Below are positions 1-7,547 of a stretch of DNA of 64,000 bases, in pieces. Origin of the DNA: Myxococcales bacterium. GTDB lineage: Bacteria > Myxococcota_A > Polyangia > Palsa-1104 > JAEUJZ01. The notes beneath the pieces were generated by a model. The model did not search any database. It saw only the letters and a program-made list of their open reading frames with translations, and was not told the DNA's origin. Location: contig JAEUJZ010000023.1 of assembly GCA_016794505.1 (NCBI GenBank), positions 275,473 to 339,472 on the forward strand, read 5' to 3'. Each line of letters begins with the position of its first letter. The stretch's first letter is position 1. Both the position numbers and the translations under genes were made by a program.

Positions 1-284
1 ACTACGAAGTGCTGTATCGCAGCACCACCGCCGACCGCTTCGCGCTGCGCTTCTTGAAGGCCGCGCACACCGACTTTGTCGACACCCCCGGAAGCTGCTT
101 CCCCTGCTTGTTCTGCCCCGGCAGCCTGGCGCCCAAAGCCCAGTCGCGCGACCTCGCCGTCAAGTACGTCACCGCGTACTTCTTGTGGACCTTGGCCGGC
201 GATCGCGCTGCCGCCTCGTACCTGACTGGACCCGAGGCGCAAAAAGACGTCGCAGCCGGCCTGATCGAGGTGACCAAACCCTAG
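1..284 (+). CDS. Alpha/beta hydrolase, C-terminal fragment
   Basis: This is the 3' end of a gene that begins before the window; the frame is open from base 3 and stops with TAG at 282-284. The visible 94 residues contain AAHTDFVD, which looks like the catalytic-histidine loop of dienelactone hydrolase or chlorophyllase-type alpha/beta hydrolases. It is followed by a final helix (VKYVTAYFLWTLAGD) and SYLTGPEAQ, a closing pattern common in the same family. A cysteine cluster (CFPCLFC) lies after the histidine. The fold assignment rests on this short tail only, so the substrate cannot be given. Confidence 0.5.
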   Translation, partial: YEVLYRSTTADRFALRFLKAAHTDFVDTPGSCFPCLFCPGSLAPKAQSRDLAVKYVTAYFLWTLAGDRAAASYLTGPEAQKDVAAGLIEVTKP

Positions 285-614
285 AAGCCATCTCATAAAC
301 CGACTGTGGGCCCAATCCAGCCGGCTGTCCGTCCTCACGGCTCAAGGGTCGCTCTCCGGGCGGGCATCCTTCCGCCTTGGGCTCCTCGCTACGGTTTGTG
401 AGATGGTTTGTAGCCTTGCCCCATACCCATCGTCGTTCGTGACGCCGCGCCTCAGCGTCGACCACAGCAACATGCGGCCGTCGTTGCTAATCAACGCAGA
501 TTATGCACAGATATTTTGCCATAAATTTTATGTTGATTTATATTTTGATTATTTATGTATCAAATTGCGCATGTATTCATCTGCTCTCTGCGCAAAATAG
601 CCCGGCCTTGGGCC
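285..614. other. 330-bp non-coding gap with IR element and AT-rich tract
   Basis: The gap separates the hydrolase tail from the oppositely oriented FHIPEP gene. Its left part (288-406) is a short element with terminal inverted repeats, listed separately. Bases about 485-600 are strikingly AT-rich for this genome and contain TTATGCACA at 501-509, which fits the DnaA-box consensus TTATNCACA. Short open frames here do not look coding. It could hold a terminator or promoter, but no clear -35/-10 pair was seen. Confidence 0.5.
288..406. repeat. Small inverted-repeat element (copy 1)
   Basis: CCATCTCATAAACCG at 288-302 is repeated inverted at 392-406 (CGGTTTGTGAGATGG), matching at 14 of 15 positions, which bounds a 119-bp element. 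It begins three bases after the hydrolase stop codon. Read on the minus strand, the interior starts AGCGAGGAGCCCAAGGCG and aligns with the interior of the element at 48638-48772. No coding capacity is seen, so it is MITE- or REP-like, or a structured RNA. Confidence 0.6.
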
Positions 615-2618
615 CTAAAGGCGCGTGCGCATCTGCCAGGGCACGGCTGAGCTATCGACGACCGACGTCGCGTTGTCGCCGCCTGGCTCGACGCGGCCCA
701 TCACGATGACGCGAATGCTGGCCGGCACCTCGCTGTACGCCACGATCGGCAGCACATCGGGCGTGTTCAGCAAAAGATCCTCTAGCGCACGTCGCACATC
801 GCCGTGGCACATAAGCACCGCGTCGGGAGCCATCTGCTTGGCAGACACCACGCCCTGCACGATGTCGCGGACCAGATCGGGCTCTAGCCGAGCGCTTTTG
901 TCCTCGCGCAGCGAGTCGCGCAGCAGCGACTCGATATCCGTCGAGATCAGCAGCGCGGGCAGGCCATCGCCGAGTGCCCCACCGCCGGCCAGCGAGGTCA
1001 TCGCCGCGTCGGACAGATCGGGACGCAGAAAACCCTGCACAAGATAGCGGCCAAGCTGCCCGCGAAGCTGCTCGACCAGCGCGGCCAGCTCCGTCTCGGG
1101 CTTGGGCAGCATGGCCAGGACTTCCAGCACAGCGCGCAGATCGATCGGCCACACGCGCTGCAGCACCAGGCGGCGCAGCACGGCCGTCAAGCGACCTAGC
1201 TCGATGCGACGAGGCAGCGTCTCGCGCACCAGCGCCGGAGCTTGCACCTGCAGCGTCGAAAGCTGCGCCTGCACCGCGTCGAGCGTCAGCAGATCGGGCG
1301 CGGCGGCCAAGAGCACGCGGATCAGCTGAGCCTGAGCCTCGTTCGGGCTGGCGGCAGAAAAGCTCGCCACCCGCGCCCCATACAGCCAGACGTGGACTGC
1401 GCGAGGCGTGCTCTCGACGGCGTCGGTCGAGCGCAGCGCGATCTCGGGGCAGGGGAAGCCGACGCGCGCCGCAAGCTGCGAGCGCACCTTCGCGATCCCC
1501 GCGGCTGAAAGCGGCACACTCTCGCCGACGTCGAGCCACAGCCCCAAGCTGGGCAGCGGCTCGTCCGACTCGGTCGGGATGCCAGCGCGCGTCAGCAACA
1601 GCCCCGCCGCAGCGACGTTTAGCAGCACCGGAACCTGCGTCCACAGCGCCTGACTGAGCACCAAGCTGACGTAGCGCTCAGCGGCTTCGCCGATGTCCAA
1701 GCCCTGTCGCAGCACGCCAAGCACGATGGCAGCGACCACGCCTGCCGACAGCAGAAGCAGCGCTGCCGCGACATCGCTGCGCAAAAGACGAAAGGACCCG
1801 TCGAGCGCGCCATAGATCTGCGCCTCGCGATCGAGCAGAGCCCGCCGCTCTTGTGCCTGCTTTTGGCTGATGGCTCCACTGCGCAGATCCGCTTCGATCG
1901 CCGACTGGCGGCCGGGCAGGGCATCCAAGACGAAGCGCGCCGCGACCTCGGCCACACGCTCGCCACCGCGGGCCAAGACCAGATACTCAACCAGGCCAAA
2001 GCCCAGCATCAAGAGCGCGCCAACCCAGACATCGCCGGCAAAAAACAGCGCTCCGCCTTCGCTGATCAAGAAGCTCTGCGACGACGCAGCCGACAGGATC
2101 GCGCGCAGTCCAGCCAAGTTCAGGCCCAGACGCAGCAGCACCGACAGCAAAAGCAGCGACGGAAGCTGTGGCATTCGCTGCGGCTCACCGGCCCGCACGG
2201 CAGAAAGAAGCAGCGACAGCGACAAAAGCCAGCTTGAAAGAAGCAGCCCGTCGAGAACGATACCCGGCAAGGGCACCAGCAACAGCAGCAGCGAGCCCGC
2301 GATCGCGAGCAGGGTCGCGACGTGCCGCTGCGCCGGACTCAGACCTCCTCCGGTTGCTGAGAGTCGCTGGGCCAGCGCGTTCAGCCGCGCCCCAAGGGCT
2401 CGCCGTGCGACACGAGCCGGCGGATTTCTAGGCGCCTTGCTGCTTTCCGGCTCGGGCCTTGCCTGGGCGCCATCCCCCGAGGCCGACAACAGCCCGTCGG
2501 ACGCACCGACAGATGACGGCTTGGGCGCCCCGAACACCGAGCCTTGGGGTCGAACTGCGCTGGCCCAGCCGGGCGTATTGGACTCGTCGCTCACGTGGGT
2601 TCCGGGCTGTCTTTGCAC
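615..2618 (-). CDS. FHIPEP-family type III export gate protein (SctV/FlhA-like)
   Basis: Members of this family form the nonameric inner-membrane export gate of flagellar and injectisome type III secretion. The 667-residue product has a Pro/Ser-rich N-terminal extension of about 90 residues, then several hydrophobic segments. After these comes the family signature: GERVAEVAARFVLDALPG, followed by RQSAIEADLRSGAIS, closely matching the FlhA consensus. The C-terminal cytoplasmic domain is present, ending with VLMCHGDVRRALEDLL and the SEVPASIRV strand. Length fits FlhA/SctV. No other secretion gene lies nearby, so it is an orphan here. The start is uncertain: a GTG is used, and another in-frame GTG lies eight codons later. 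Flagellar versus injectisome identity is unresolved. Confidence 0.85.
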   Translation of the reverse strand: MQRQPGTHVSDESNTPGWASAVRPQGSVFGAPKPSSVGASDGLLSASGDGAQARPEPESSKAPRNPPARVARRALGARLNALAQRLSATGGGLSPAQRHVATLLAIAGSLLLLLVPLPGIVLDGLLLSSWLLSLSLLLSAVRAGEPQRMPQLPSLLLLSVLLRLGLNLAGLRAILSAASSQSFLISEGGALFFAGDVWVGALLMLGFGLVEYLVLARGGERVAEVAARFVLDALPGRQSAIEADLRSGAISQKQAQERRALLDREAQIYGALDGSFRLLRSDVAAALLLLSAGVVAAIVLGVLRQGLDIGEAAERYVSLVLSQALWTQVPVLLNVAAAGLLLTRAGIPTESDEPLPSLGLWLDVGESVPLSAAGIAKVRSQLAARVGFPCPEIALRSTDAVESTPRAVHVWLYGARVASFSAASPNEAQAQLIRVLLAAAPDLLTLDAVQAQLSTLQVQAPALVRETLPRRIELGRLTAVLRRLVLQRVWPIDLRAVLEVLAMLPKPETELAALVEQLRGQLGRYLVQGFLRPDLSDAAMTSLAGGGALGDGLPALLISTDIESLLRDSLREDKSARLEPDLVRDIVQGVVSAKQMAPDAVLMCHGDVRRALEDLLLNTPDVLPIVAYSEVPASIRVIVMGRVEPGGDNATSVVDSSAVPWQMRTRL

Positions 2619-2867
2619 GCTGACTTTTTCGTCGGCAGTGGAGCGGGCCCAGGCGGGCGTCAGGCGCCGTACCGCGCAGGCAGTCTGCGACTCAAGTCTG
2701 CGTCCACACTCGATGTTCGACGGGTCGACAAGCTGCTGTCAACGACAACCTCGAACCGCGCGCGATCGGATGTTGGCACGGACCGCTGGGCCCCGCTGCT
2801 GTTCACACACGTTCCCCCTCAGCACGCTCTTTGATAGAGTAAAGATTCCTGAATCCTGGCAAATCCC

Positions 2868-4214
2868 GTGAGCAACGACCCACCGAATGACGATGACGAC
2901 CCGCTGCTGAGCACGCTGGTCGACGGTCGCTATCGCATCCTAGGCCGCCTGGGCGACGGCGGCATGGGCATCGTCTATCGGGCCGAGCACACGTATCTGA
3001 ACAAGGAATTCGCGCTCAAGGTCATGCGACCGACGCGCGATGTCGTCGACCGCCAGCGCTTTGAACAAGAAGCGCGCCTAGCGTCGCGCATCCGCCACCG
3101 CAACGTCGTCGAGATCAGCGACTTCGGCATCCTGCCCACCGGCCAGCCGTACTTCGTCATGGAGCTCCTGCGCGGCGAGACGCTGGGCGATGCGATCTAT
3201 CAAGGGCGCATCAAGCCGCTTCTGGCCTGCCTGATCGGTGCGCAGGTCGCGAGCGGTCTGCAGGCGGTCCACAAGCAGAACGTGGTCCATCGCGATCTCA
3301 AGCCCGACAACATCTTCCTGCTCGACCCCGACGCAGCGGTCGGATCAGAAGAGCACGCAGAGGGCGAGAGCGACCCGCCAGGCCAGGTCAATTTCGTGAA
3401 GATCATGGACTTCGGGATTGCCAAGTCCATCGACAACAAGCTCACGGGCACCGGCATGACCCTGGGCACGCCCGAGTACATGTCGCCAGAACAGGCCACA
3501 GGCGAAAAGCTCGACTGGCGCTCGGATCAGTACTCGCTCGGCTGCATCTTGTACGAGATGCTGACGGGCGAGCTGCCGTTCGGCGGCAAGAGTGCATTTG
3601 AGGTGATGAACAAGCACTTGACCGCGCAGCCTGTGCCTCCTCGTCAGCGACGGCCCGAAAGCGCGGCCAGCATTCCCGGTGCGCTGGAAAAGATCGTGCT
3701 GACGATGATGCAGAAGCGGCCAGCCAACCGCTATCCGACGATGCGCGCCATCGAACAAGCGCTGCACGAAGTGGCCACCAGCATGCAGGCTAGCGAGGGG
3801 CTCACCGAGCCCGCCTCATCAAACAAGGCGACGCTGGTGATGTCCCCGGTTGCCGAGCCGCCAGCCGCCAGCGAACCATCCGCTACGACGGCCAAGTCCA
3901 AGGCAGACACCGCGGTGGCTGGAGGCCCCGTCGACGAACAGAAGACCCGCCCCTTGCTGCCGGCCATCAACCTGGCCACAACGGCACCGCTGTCAGACGC
4001 CGATCCTTCGTCGAACAACGCCGCTCGCACGATGCTCATGCCGCCCCGAGGCGGACGCCCAGGCAACACACCGACGCCGCGCCTCATCGAACGCATTGAG
4101 GATCACATCAAGAGCACGTCGGCTCCCGAGCTGGGCCGCTCGCCTTGGTGGCAGCGCGTCCCTTGGCTGTTTGCCATGGTGCGCTGGTTCAAGCGGCTGT
4201 TTGCCTCGCGCTAG
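2868..4214 (+). CDS. Hanks-type Ser/Thr protein kinase
   Basis: Predicted active kinase of 448 residues. The catalytic domain covers about residues 22-300. It has a glycine loop (GDGGMG, 30-34), VAIK-equivalent K51, HRDLKPDN from H141, DFG from D181, and GTPEYMSPEQ in the activation segment. A Pro/Ala/Thr-rich linker follows, and the last 25 residues (around WQRVPWLFAMVRWFKRLF) are aromatic and basic, possibly a membrane-associating helix. No extracellular sensor domain is seen. It starts with GTG and lies divergently from the FHIPEP gene with 249 bp between them, so control of secretion is conceivable but unproven. Confidence 0.93.
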   Translation: MSNDPPNDDDDPLLSTLVDGRYRILGRLGDGGMGIVYRAEHTYLNKEFALKVMRPTRDVVDRQRFEQEARLASRIRHRNVVEISDFGILPTGQPYFVMELLRGETLGDAIYQGRIKPLLACLIGAQVASGLQAVHKQNVVHRDLKPDNIFLLDPDAAVGSEEHAEGESDPPGQVNFVKIMDFGIAKSIDNKLTGTGMTLGTPEYMSPEQATGEKLDWRSDQYSLGCILYEMLTGELPFGGKSAFEVMNKHLTAQPVPPRQRRPESAASIPGALEKIVLTMMQKRPANRYPTMRAIEQALHEVATSMQASEGLTEPASSNKATLVMSPVAEPPAASEPSATTAKSKADTAVAGGPVDEQKTRPLLPAINLATTAPLSDADPSSNNAARTMLMPPRGGRPGNTPTPRLIERIEDHIKSTSAPELGRSPWWQRVPWLFAMVRWFKRLFASR

Positions 4215-4259
4215 AACGAGCGCGAGGCGACGCTCGACAGCCCTCGGTACAGCGAGGGC
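4203..4259. terminator. Two hairpins between convergent genes
   Basis: A perfect 10-bp stem (GCCTCGCGCT at 4203-4212, AGCGCGAGGC at 4219-4228, 6-nt loop) includes the kinase stop codon. A second hairpin follows with GCCCTCG at 4240-4246 and CGAGGGC at 4253-4259. They sit tail-to-tail between the convergent kinase and PilZ genes and probably act bidirectionally. No T-tract follows. Confidence 0.55.
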
Positions 4260-4263
4260 GCAA

Positions 4264-4677
4264 TCAGTAGGAGTGAATCAGCCCAGGCAGTTTCTGGCGA
4301 CGATTCATCTGCAGCAGCAAGTTGTGCAGGCGGGCCCGGCGAATCGACTCGACGTAGGACCGCAAGGACTGAGCGTGCCGATCCGCCATGTCGATCAGCC
4401 GCACGCCCAGTCCGCGCACTTCGTCGTTGTCCAGTGAGTCTTCATGGCAGACCAAGCCGCGAGCCCAGATGGTCTCTCCCGTTCCGGGCAGCGCGAGTTC
4501 AAGCTGCAGCGGCGCACCAAACCACGTCGCTCGCTCGTCGAACGACCGCGGCGCAGTGATGTACAAACCCCTCTCTGAAAGGTCGCGGGTCAGGCCCAGA
4601 TAGCTCTCACCAGCGAGGAACTGCTGCACACAGATCTCGACGGGCAGACGGACTTCTTTGCGGCGGTCGTACGACAT
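4264..4677 (-). CDS. PilZ domain protein
   Basis: PilZ domains bind cyclic di-GMP and control motility, secretion or polysaccharide output. The 137-residue product begins MSYDRRKEVRLPVEI, where the RRKEVR stretch serves as the RxxxR motif. The second motif region (DLSERGLYI) resembles the D/NxSxxG box, so ligand binding is plausible. The start at 4677 is chosen over a much longer upstream reading frame because an AAAGGAG Shine-Dalgarno lies about 8 bases ahead and the domain begins there. The C-terminal helix (SLRSYVESIRRARLHNLL) is typical. It converges with the kinase gene. Confidence 0.85.
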   Translation of the reverse strand: MSYDRRKEVRLPVEICVQQFLAGESYLGLTRDLSERGLYITAPRSFDERATWFGAPLQLELALPGTGETIWARGLVCHEDSLDNDEVRGLGVRLIDMADRHAQSLRSYVESIRRARLHNLLLQMNRRQKLPGLIHSY

Positions 4678-4986
4678 GGCGACGCTCCTTTGGGCGTACG
4701 GGATCATGTGGCGCCAAGATCGAAGGGATCGCAAATTTTCTGCCGCCCCGACCCAGACCAGACGAGCCCACAGCAACCCGACCCCGCGGTGGGGCGTGTG
4801 CTGCGCGTCTCGCGGCTGTGTCTTCACGTTGTCGTCGCGTGGCTGCGCGTCCGACTCTCGGACTTCGCTGGTCCGGGCTTCGGACGCGCCACGTCCGAAC
4901 TGCGGACAGCCCAGCAGGGCCGGCGTCCAGCCGAGCAGCTTCTCTGACGGAGTCGCCAACTCCAAGGAACCTGGCCTGGGCCGTGC
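4678..4986. other. 309-bp divergent intergenic region
   Basis: This gap lies between the divergent PilZ and helix-hairpin-helix genes and must hold both promoters. Long reading frames cross it on both strands but read as GC-rich shadow. Apart from the PilZ Shine-Dalgarno next to 4678, no convincing promoter hexamers, repeats or operators were seen. Confidence 0.4.
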
Positions 4987-5517
4987 TTGAGCATCGATGC
5001 CGTGCGAACGCCGTCCGTCTCACCCGCGCATGGCGTGCTGCTGACTCTGTCGGTCCTGCTGCTCGGCATGCTGTGGCGACGCGAGCATGTGGCACCGCCA
5101 GCGCAGATCCCAAGCGCTCCTGCGCCGTGCGAAGTGCCCGTCGACTGGGTTGGGCATGGGCTGCTCTGCCTAGCCGCGCAGGATGCGGCCCGTCTTGCAG
5201 TACGGGCCGGTCAGCGCTGGTCTCCCGACGCTCCACCGACGACTCGGGATCTGCCCGATCGGTTTCCGGCGGTGCGCGGTCTTCTCGCCGGGGTGCCGAT
5301 CGATCTGCAGGTTGCGCAGGATGCGGACCTCTTGGCGCTGCCAGATGTGGGCGAGGTTCTGGTCCGAAATCTGGCCGCCGCTCGTCGCGCGGGACGGCTG
5401 CGCTGCCAATCAGACCTGCGAGCCATCCCTGGCTTGGGTCCGCAACGACTGCGCCGTTTGCTGCGATACATGGCTCCCCTGCCGCAGGTTTGCCATCCGG
5501 CGCATCCAACGAAGTAA
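4987..5517 (+). CDS. Helix-hairpin-helix protein, ComEA-like
   Basis: The 176-residue product starts with TTG and has one hydrophobic N-terminal segment (GVLLTLSVLLLGMLW, about residues 16-30), suggesting a membrane anchor with the remainder outside. The C-terminal half holds two helix-hairpin-helix-like units: ALPDVGEVLVRNLAAARRAG and the AIPGLGPQRLRRLL unit. This pattern is shared with ComEA-type DNA-binding proteins of natural transformation and type II secretion-associated proteins. It lies nine bases before the SDR gene, so they may be cotranscribed. A DNA-uptake role is only inference, because no other competence gene is nearby. Confidence 0.65.
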   Translation: MSIDAVRTPSVSPAHGVLLTLSVLLLGMLWRREHVAPPAQIPSAPAPCEVPVDWVGHGLLCLAAQDAARLAVRAGQRWSPDAPPTTRDLPDRFPAVRGLLAGVPIDLQVAQDADLLALPDVGEVLVRNLAAARRAGRLRCQSDLRAIPGLGPQRLRRLLRYMAPLPQVCHPAHPTK

Positions 5518-5526
5518 AGTGCGGAC

Positions 5527-6477
5527 ATGCGAGTATTTGTTACCGGAGCCAGTGGTTTTGTTGGACGGCGCCTGATTCGCGAGCTGTTACGCCGCGGGGA
5601 TTCCGTCGTGGCCTTGACCCGGCGGACCAGCAACCTAGGCGGTGTCCTCGGCGATCCTCCCCAAAGCGAACGCTTCACCGTTGTGGAGGGTGATCCCTGC
5701 AAGCCTGGGCAGTGGCAACAAGCCCTCGCGGGCTGTGATGCGGTGGTGGCGCTGGCCGGCGAACCCGTGATGGGTGGACGATGGACGACGGAATTCAAGC
5801 GGCGTCTCTATGACAGCCGCATCGAGAGTGTCCGCCGGGTTGTCGAGGCGTTGCCGCCCCAGTCCACCAAAGAAACACCGGGGCCGCGCGTGCTCATCTC
5901 AGCCTCGGCGGTGGGCTACTACGGCTCGCGAGGGACGCAGGAGCTAACGGAGAGTGCGGGGCCCGGCAGCGACTTCCTAGCCAACTTGTGCGCGGACTGG
6001 GAGGCGGCGGCCGAAGCGGCGAAGCAGGTTGGCGCTCGTGTCGTCTGCCTGCGCATTGGGGTGGTGCTCGGCGAAGGCGGCGGCGCCCTGGAAAAGATGC
6101 TGCCCGCCTTTCGTCTGTTCATGGGGGGCCCGATGGGCTCGGGTGAGCAGTACTGGGCCTGGATTCACCTAGAGGATGTCGTGGGCCTGATCTTGTACTC
6201 CCTTTCGCACGCCGAGGTACAGGGGCCGGTCAACGCGGTGGCGCCGGGAGCCTGCACGGTTCGCGAGATCGCGAAGCAAATCGGCGCGACCCTGCATCGT
6301 CCTGCGATGTTCGCGGTTCCCGAGCTGGCTCTTAAAGTTCTGCTCGGTGATCGCGCTGAGGTGCTGTTGGCCAGCCAGCGCGTCGTTCCACAGCGTGCCC
6401 GAGAGCTGGGCTACCGTTTTCGCTATGAAGATCTGCCAACCGCCTTGCGCGCAGCCCTCGGGCAGCCCCATTCCTAG
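5527..6477 (+). CDS. TIGR01777-family NAD(P)-binding epimerase (YfcH-like)
   Basis: An atypical short-chain dehydrogenase/reductase of 316 residues. The Rossmann glycine motif GASGFVGRRL is at the N-terminus (about residues 7-16). ALAGEPVMGGRWT and the following SRIESVRRVVEAL are hallmark stretches of this subfamily. ISASAVGYYGSRG carries the active-site YYG tyrosine. The C-terminus (VLLASQRVVPQRARELGYRF) matches the DUF1731 tail. E. coli YfcH is the named homologue, but its reaction is not established, so no substrate is given. The gene converges with the WbqC gene. Confidence 0.88.
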   Translation: MRVFVTGASGFVGRRLIRELLRRGDSVVALTRRTSNLGGVLGDPPQSERFTVVEGDPCKPGQWQQALAGCDAVVALAGEPVMGGRWTTEFKRRLYDSRIESVRRVVEALPPQSTKETPGPRVLISASAVGYYGSRGTQELTESAGPGSDFLANLCADWEAAAEAAKQVGARVVCLRIGVVLGEGGGALEKMLPAFRLFMGGPMGSGEQYWAWIHLEDVVGLILYSLSHAEVQGPVNAVAPGACTVREIAKQIGATLHRPAMFAVPELALKVLLGDRAEVLLASQRVVPQRARELGYRFRYEDLPTALRAALGQPHS

Positions 6478-6489
6478 CGTGCCCATGGC

Positions 6490-6520
6490 GACCTCGCGAG
6501 GTCCCGGCGCCCTTAGGGCG
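6490..6520. terminator. Palindrome and short hairpin between convergent genes
   Basis: GACCTCGCGAGGTC at 6490-6503 is a perfect 14-bp palindrome. It is followed by CGCCC-TTA-GGGCG at 6508-6520, whose loop is the stop codon of the minus-strand WbqC gene. A bidirectional terminator between the convergent genes is likely, though no T-run is present. Confidence 0.45.
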
Positions 6521-7202
6521 TTCGTTGATAATCCAACAGTGCGCGTGCCTGATCAGGGCCGAGGTGACACAACGCGTCGACGATGCTCAGCGCGGGTACA
6601 AAGCGTCGACCGCGCTGTGGATAGGCTCGCGGTTCATAGAAGCCGTACTGGATGGGGATACCAAACTGAGTAAATAACTGCTCATCCAAGTATTGCCGCC
6701 CCGATGGCCCCGACACGTACGCGGTGCCACCCACGGCGCGAACCAGGTCGAGCAAGTGGCGGCTCCCTTGGCCCGAAACGGATAGCTCACTGGCGCAGAC
6801 CAGCGGAGTGCGGATGTCGAGCAGCGATAGCAGCTCGCGGAGCAAAGCGATGTTGAAGTCAGCAAGCCGCTCACAGGGGCACGCCAAGTGCGTCGCGAGT
6901 CGAGCCAACACGCTTGGCCCCTGGCTCAGCGGGCCGTAGCGCGCCCGCAGCGTTCGCAGATGACGCGCCGGCCAGTTGTCCAATACCAATCGAGCATCCT
7001 TGATCAGCGGCTGTCCGCCCCGCAGGACAGGCATGCTTAGCCACTGTGGGCCGTCTGGCCCGAGGATCTGCGCTCGCGATAGGTAGCTCCGGCCTCGCGG
7101 CATCGGCACATCGTCGAGCACGATGAAGCGGTCCGCCGCAGCGATCTTCGCGAAGTAGCCACACCAGGGTAGGTAGTTAGGCTGGTGAATGGCGACAAGC
7201 AT
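6513..7202 (-). CDS. WbqC-like family protein
   Basis: The 229-residue product opens with MLVAIHQPNYLPWCGYFAKI, the characteristic WbqC beginning (IxQPxYLPWxGYF). It continues with FIVLDDVPMPRGRSYLSR, and near the end FYEPRAYPQRG and PALSIVDALCHLGP, the usual closing motif. The family is found in surface-polysaccharide and sugar-modification clusters and is often regarded as an acyl- or aminotransferase-type enzyme, but its chemistry is not firmly known. Here it stands alone, with no polysaccharide cluster beside it. It starts with ATG and its upstream gap contains the parS site. Confidence 0.88.
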   Translation of the reverse strand: MLVAIHQPNYLPWCGYFAKIAAADRFIVLDDVPMPRGRSYLSRAQILGPDGPQWLSMPVLRGGQPLIKDARLVLDNWPARHLRTLRARYGPLSQGPSVLARLATHLACPCERLADFNIALLRELLSLLDIRTPLVCASELSVSGQGSRHLLDLVRAVGGTAYVSGPSGRQYLDEQLFTQFGIPIQYGFYEPRAYPQRGRRFVPALSIVDALCHLGPDQARALLDYQRTP

Positions 7203-7547
7203 CGGCTACACGCTAGCCAGAATTTGCACACCAGGGAAGGCCTGTTCCCTCCCTGGCCCAAGGGCTATGGGACGCCGGGACTGCTATCTGCAGCCAAGAC
7301 GACACCCAGGGCATGAAGACCAATGTTCCACGTGGAACACTGCCACCAACCCCGAAGAGCCTCTCGGCTCACTGCAATACAGCGCCAGCGCATCCCGTCT
7401 AGACGGACGCTCCCGGTATGAGCACAACCTCACAGATCGATCGTTAGAGTGACTGGCAGAAACGGACGGGCCGCTCTCTGAAAGAAGCATCGAGCCGGCA
7501 GTCTTGAAGGACGCACAAAGCACTGTGGCTTCGCGGATGCGTGGACT
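7203..7547. other. 345-bp intergenic region carrying parS
   Basis: The gap lies between the WbqC gene and the diheme peroxidase gene, both on the minus strand. It holds the parS palindrome described separately. A 79-codon minus frame crosses it, but its FHVEH peptide is simply the translation of the parS site. No other gene was recognised. It probably also carries the WbqC promoter. Confidence 0.5.
7324..7339. promoter_or_regulatory. parS: parS chromosome-partition site
   Basis: TGTTCCACGTGGAACA is a perfect 16-bp palindrome matching the ParB-binding parS consensus (TGTTNCACGTGNAACA). The CC/GG variant is the form described for Myxococcus. Its position in a non-coding gap supports function. 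parS sites usually cluster near the replication origin, so the window may be origin-proximal. No second copy was noticed by reading. Confidence 0.9.

Noticed and set aside
485..600. Replication origin
   Set aside because: Only one DnaA-box match; no box cluster and no dnaA or dnaN next to it.
403..709. Small open frames in the AT-rich gap
   Set aside because: They overlap one another and the FHIPEP gene end, and have no ribosome site or similarity.
652..1644. 330-codon minus-strand frame inside the FHIPEP gene
   Set aside because: Out of frame with the recognised family protein and made of Arg/Ala-rich shadow sequence.
4607..5509. 300-codon minus-strand frame over the PilZ and helix-hairpin-helix region
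   Set aside because: It opposes recognised genes and has shadow-type Arg/Ala composition.
7284..7523. 79-codon gene over the parS region
   Set aside because: Its FHVEH peptide is only the translation of the parS palindrome and there is no Shine-Dalgarno or family match.
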